Assembly: GCA_041627475.1 (NCBI GenBank)
Contig: JBFKQZ010000014.1
Span: forward strand, 1 to 24,116
Source of the DNA: JBFGFG01 sp041627475
GTDB lineage: Bacteria > Actinomycetota > Nitriliruptoria > Nitriliruptorales > Nitriliruptoraceae
Length of the DNA: 24,116 bases
Direction: 5' to 3'
The translations under genes and the position numbers were made by a program. This document shows positions 22,190 to 24,116 of the stretch, piece after piece. Every line of letters starts with the position of its first letter. Positions within the stretch are counted from its first letter, which is position 1. The notes under the pieces were generated by a model, which searched no databases, had not been told where the DNA came from, and was given only the letters and a program-made list of their open reading frames with translations.

Positions 22190-22924
22190 GTGAGCGCGCA
22201 GCCTGACGTGGCAACGTCCGTGCGTGGCGAGGACGAGCTCACCGTCGACGAGCTCGCCGCCGCGGCGGGGATCCCCGTCCGCCGCATCCGGTTCTACGCC
22301 GGCAAGAAGCTGCTCCCACCGCCGCGGTTGGAGGGCCGGACCGGGCTGTACGGCCCGGGCCACCTCGCCCGCCTGCAGCTGATCGCCGACCTCCAGGAGG
22401 CGGGCTACACGTTGTCGGCGATCGAGGACTTCCTCGGCGACCTGCCGGACGACGCCGACGCGGACGCGGTCGAGCTCGTCGGGACGCTCGCAGCGCCCGG
22501 CTCCTCGGGGCCGGCGCTCGTGCTGACGCGTGAGGAGCTGGACCAGCGACTCGACCGCACGCTGGACGACGACCAGGTCGCCGGGCTCGAGCGCGCCAAC
22601 CTCCTGACCGTCGCCGACGACGGGACGGTGCACCTGACACAGTCGCAGGCGGAGTTCGCCCGTCGCATGCTCGCGGTCGACGCGCCGCTCGAGGCGCTGA
22701 TCGAGGCGGGCGAGATCGTCCGGGGCCATGCTCGCCGCCTCGCCGAGGACCTCCAGGACCTCTTCGAGCGCCGGATCCTGAGCGAGTACGACGACCCCGA
22801 CCCCGCGGAGCGCACCCGGCTGCGTGAGACGGCCCGTGCCCTGCGACCGCTGACGATCCAGGCGATCGTCACCGCGTACCAGGAGTCGCTGGAGCAGGTG
22901 GTCCGCGAGTCGCGCGAGGCCTGA
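22190..22924 (+). CDS. MerR-family transcriptional regulator, probable fadAB control
   Basis: DNA-binding regulator of 244 residues, longer than classical MerR proteins of about 130-150. The N-terminal winged helix-turn-helix is clear: LTVDELAAAAGIPVRRIRFY (17-36), the wing with GRTGLYGPGHLARLQLIADL (49-68) and AGYTLSAIEDFL (71-82). After a linker, residues 108-160 look like a second, degenerate MerR-like winged helix (LVLTREELDQRLDRTLDDDQ then VAGLERANLL, HLTQSQAEFARRML). Residues 165-244 are helical and could bind an effector such as an acyl-CoA or mediate dimerisation. No cysteines are present, so it is not a thiol metal sensor. The GTG start has GAGGAG 5 bases upstream. The shared intergenic palindrome suggests it controls itself and fadAB. 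Confidence 0.87.
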   Translation: MSAQPDVATSVRGEDELTVDELAAAAGIPVRRIRFYAGKKLLPPPRLEGRTGLYGPGHLARLQLIADLQEAGYTLSAIEDFLGDLPDDADADAVELVGTLAAPGSSGPALVLTREELDQRLDRTLDDDQVAGLERANLLTVADDGTVHLTQSQAEFARRMLAVDAPLEALIEAGEIVRGHARRLAEDLQDLFERRILSEYDDPDPAERTRLRETARALRPLTIQAIVTAYQESLEQVVRESREA

Positions 22925-22939
22925 TCCGCGCAGGAGTCG

Positions 22940-22974
22940 GTGGGGCCGGTGTCGAACACCTCCGGGTGCCCCAC
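22940..22974 (+). terminator. Nested hairpin after the MerR gene
   Basis: An outer stem GTGGGGC/GCCCCAC (22940-22946 with 22968-22974) encloses an inner stem GGTGT/ACACC (22948-22952 with 22956-22960). It begins 15 bases after the MerR stop and ends 16 bases before the next ATG. It is a likely terminator, or a leader structure for the next gene. Confidence 0.55.
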
Positions 22975-22990
22975 TCGATCCGGAGCCCTG

Positions 22991-23959
22991 ATGCGCACCC
23001 GTGCCCTGTTCGCGGCCGGCCTGGCCGCCGCCCTGTCCCTGTCCACGCTCGCGTTCGGTGTGACGGTCGCCGAGGGTGACACCGTCGTCAGCGCGGCCCG
23101 CGACGGTGACACCGTCGCGTTCAGCGGTTTCGCCAACACGGTCGACCCCGGCCGCAGCAAGATCCCCGGTGACTTCTTCCGGACGGACTTCTCCGACGCC
23201 ACGGTCGCGGACGCGATCGGCATCGACCTGCAGGACGCCTTCGTCGAGGAGCTGGAGGACGGCTCGGGCCTGCGCTTCACGTGGCAGATGGCCACCGCCC
23301 TGCCCGTGGACGGCGTCCCGGAGGCCGTGCGTTACAACTGGGCCTTCCAGGCCGGCGACCAGACCTACCAGCTGCAGGTGAAGCGTTCGAACCTGCTGAA
23401 CATCTCCACGGCCGAGGCGCCGATCGACCACGTCACCGAGTTCACCGAGGGTGACTGGTTCTTCCAGCTCCGCGGCGCCTGCACGCCGGCGTACCTCGTG
23501 CCGGGCAGCCCGGTCGCCGGGTGCTACCACCTCGGGTTCTTCGACGGCGCGGTCGACACGGCCGCCGGGACCGTCTCGATGGACCTGCCCTACGAGGCGG
23601 AGGACGCCATCGGGCGCCTCGTCGCCGGCACGTTCCAGCGTGGGACGCCGATCACCGAGTCGCAGTCGGCGAACATGAGCATCACCGCCAGCGGCCAGGC
23701 CGTGGTCTCGAACACGCTGACGTCGCAGTTCATCAACGGCTGGGGCACGTACTACCCGGGGACCGTCGTCTCGGTCGCACTGGGTGACGCGCAGGGTCCG
23801 ACGGGCACCTACGTGCTGCTCGACACCGACGGCGACGGCAGCTTCGCCGGGTCGATCGACGGGGCGGGGACGCACCTGTGGGTCCAGGCGTGCAGTGGGT
23901 ACGGGATCCCGGGCTTCGGCCCGCAGCCGTGCAGCGCGAGCGGTCACGAGATCGGCTGA
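22991..23959 (+). CDS. Secreted protein of unknown function
   Basis: A 322-residue protein that I do not recognise. Signal peptide about 1-27 (RTRALFAAGLAAALSLSTLA then FGVTVA). The mature part is rich in beta-type sequence and acidic: TDFSDATVADAIGIDLQDAF, LRFTWQMATALPVDGVPEAV, WFFQLRGAC, CYHLGFFDGAVD. A DTDGDGSFAGS loop near 290 looks like a calcium-binding D-x-D-G-D-G motif. Four cysteines lie in two close pairs, which suits disulfides outside the cell. The fold may be a jelly-roll or Ig-like sandwich (guess). The ATG at 22991 follows CGGAG by 5 bases and directly precedes the signal peptide. A hairpin upstream and a strong terminator downstream suggest a single-gene unit. Confidence 0.75.
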   Translation: MRTRALFAAGLAAALSLSTLAFGVTVAEGDTVVSAARDGDTVAFSGFANTVDPGRSKIPGDFFRTDFSDATVADAIGIDLQDAFVEELEDGSGLRFTWQMATALPVDGVPEAVRYNWAFQAGDQTYQLQVKRSNLLNISTAEAPIDHVTEFTEGDWFFQLRGACTPAYLVPGSPVAGCYHLGFFDGAVDTAAGTVSMDLPYEAEDAIGRLVAGTFQRGTPITESQSANMSITASGQAVVSNTLTSQFINGWGTYYPGTVVSVALGDAQGPTGTYVLLDTDGDGSFAGSIDGAGTHLWVQACSGYGIPGFGPQPCSASGHEIG

Positions 23960-23974
23960 CTCCGCACCGTTGCC

Positions 23975-24007
23975 GATCGACGCCCGCCCTCGTGGCGGGC
24001 GTCGGTC
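23975..24007. terminator. Strong terminator hairpin at a convergent junction
   Basis: GATCGACGCCCGCC (23975-23988) pairs with GGCGGGCGTCGGTC (23994-24007): 14 bp with one T-G mismatch (a wobble in RNA) and loop CTCGT. It lies 15 bases after the secreted-protein stop and faces the 3' end of a minus-strand gene, so it may work both ways. Confidence 0.75.
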
Positions 24008-24055
24008 ATGTCAGCTGGCGTGCCTTCGCTGCGTCACGCCAGTTGGCGTGCCTTC
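24006..24055 (-). repeat. 22-base tandem duplication of a gene's last codons
   Basis: 24034-24055 and 24006-24027 match at 19 of 22 positions, offset by 28 bases. Read on the minus strand they end in KARQLA-stop and KARQLT-stop respectively. The second copy lies past the first stop and in a different frame. Confidence 0.6.
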
Positions 24056-24116
24056 ACCGCCAAGTGGAGCTGGAGTCGCCGGTCCGGGTCCTCCATGGCC
24101 GCGCCGAGGACGTCGC
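24034..24116 (-). CDS. C-terminal end of an unidentified gene (partial)
   Basis: The last 26 codons of a minus-strand frame running in from the right edge: it contains DVLGAAMEDPDRRLQLHLAV and ends KARQLA with TGA at 24034-24036. Support comes from the protein-like composition with GC-biased third positions, the convergent layout and the terminator between it and the upstream secreted-protein gene. It is too short to name a family. The gene's beginning lies outside the window. Confidence 0.45.
   Translation of the reverse strand, partial: DVLGAAMEDPDRRLQLHLAVKARQLA

Overview
The window is about 70% GC or more, has strongly GC-biased third codon positions, frequent GTG starts and short ATGA/GTGA overlaps between genes. 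Gene families point to an actinobacterium (Actinomycetota): a biotin operon with a BsaP-type small protein, a two-domain FadB with a partner thiolase, DUF4126 and secreted SGNH hydrolases. A deep-branching class such as Nitriliruptoria is a guess. I saw no tRNA, rRNA, CRISPR array, transposase or phage gene. No gene-free stretch exceeds about 190 bases.

Layout. (1) 1-4618, biotin synthesis: the 3' end of bioA; a convergent PRC-barrel gene on the minus strand; then bioF-bioD-bioB-bsaP in one plus-strand operon, behind a 20-bp near-perfect palindrome that may be its operator. A phospholipase D/cardiolipin-synthase-like gene follows 11 bases later and may be co-transcribed. (2) 5798-7697, minus strand: an orphan membrane histidine kinase whose 3' end overlaps a lipoprotein with a molybdopterin-oxidoreductase-like fold. 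(3) 7855-10966, plus strand: a tightly overlapping trio of SPFH/GYF protein, double zinc-ribbon membrane protein and single-TM protein. It resembles the Bacillus YdjI-YdjG-YdjH set without PspA and is probably a membrane-stress or membrane-domain module. (4) 11001-12840: a FabG-type SDR and an alpha/beta hydrolase. (5) 12967-18496: an exported set comprising an M14 metallopeptidase with a C-terminal anchor, an SGNH hydrolase overlapping a DUF4126 membrane protein, an unrecognised secreted helical protein and a CHRD-domain protein. (6) 18557-22924: a fatty-acid beta-oxidation operon (fadA then fadB, minus strand), divergent from a MerR-family regulator, with a perfect 19-bp palindrome between them. 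(7) 22991 to the end: an unrecognised secreted protein, a terminator, and the 3' end of a further minus-strand gene.

Most notable points. BioB lacks a cysteine at the position of E. coli Cys128, an auxiliary-cluster ligand, and is followed by a Cys-rich BsaP homologue. A MerR protein rather than a TetR protein apparently controls fadAB. A 26-bp direct repeat across the SPFH/zinc-ribbon junction would fuse the two genes in frame if the intervening DNA were lost. The kinase/lipoprotein pair looks like an undescribed sensor arrangement. Gene names rest on motif recognition by eye; no database search was run.
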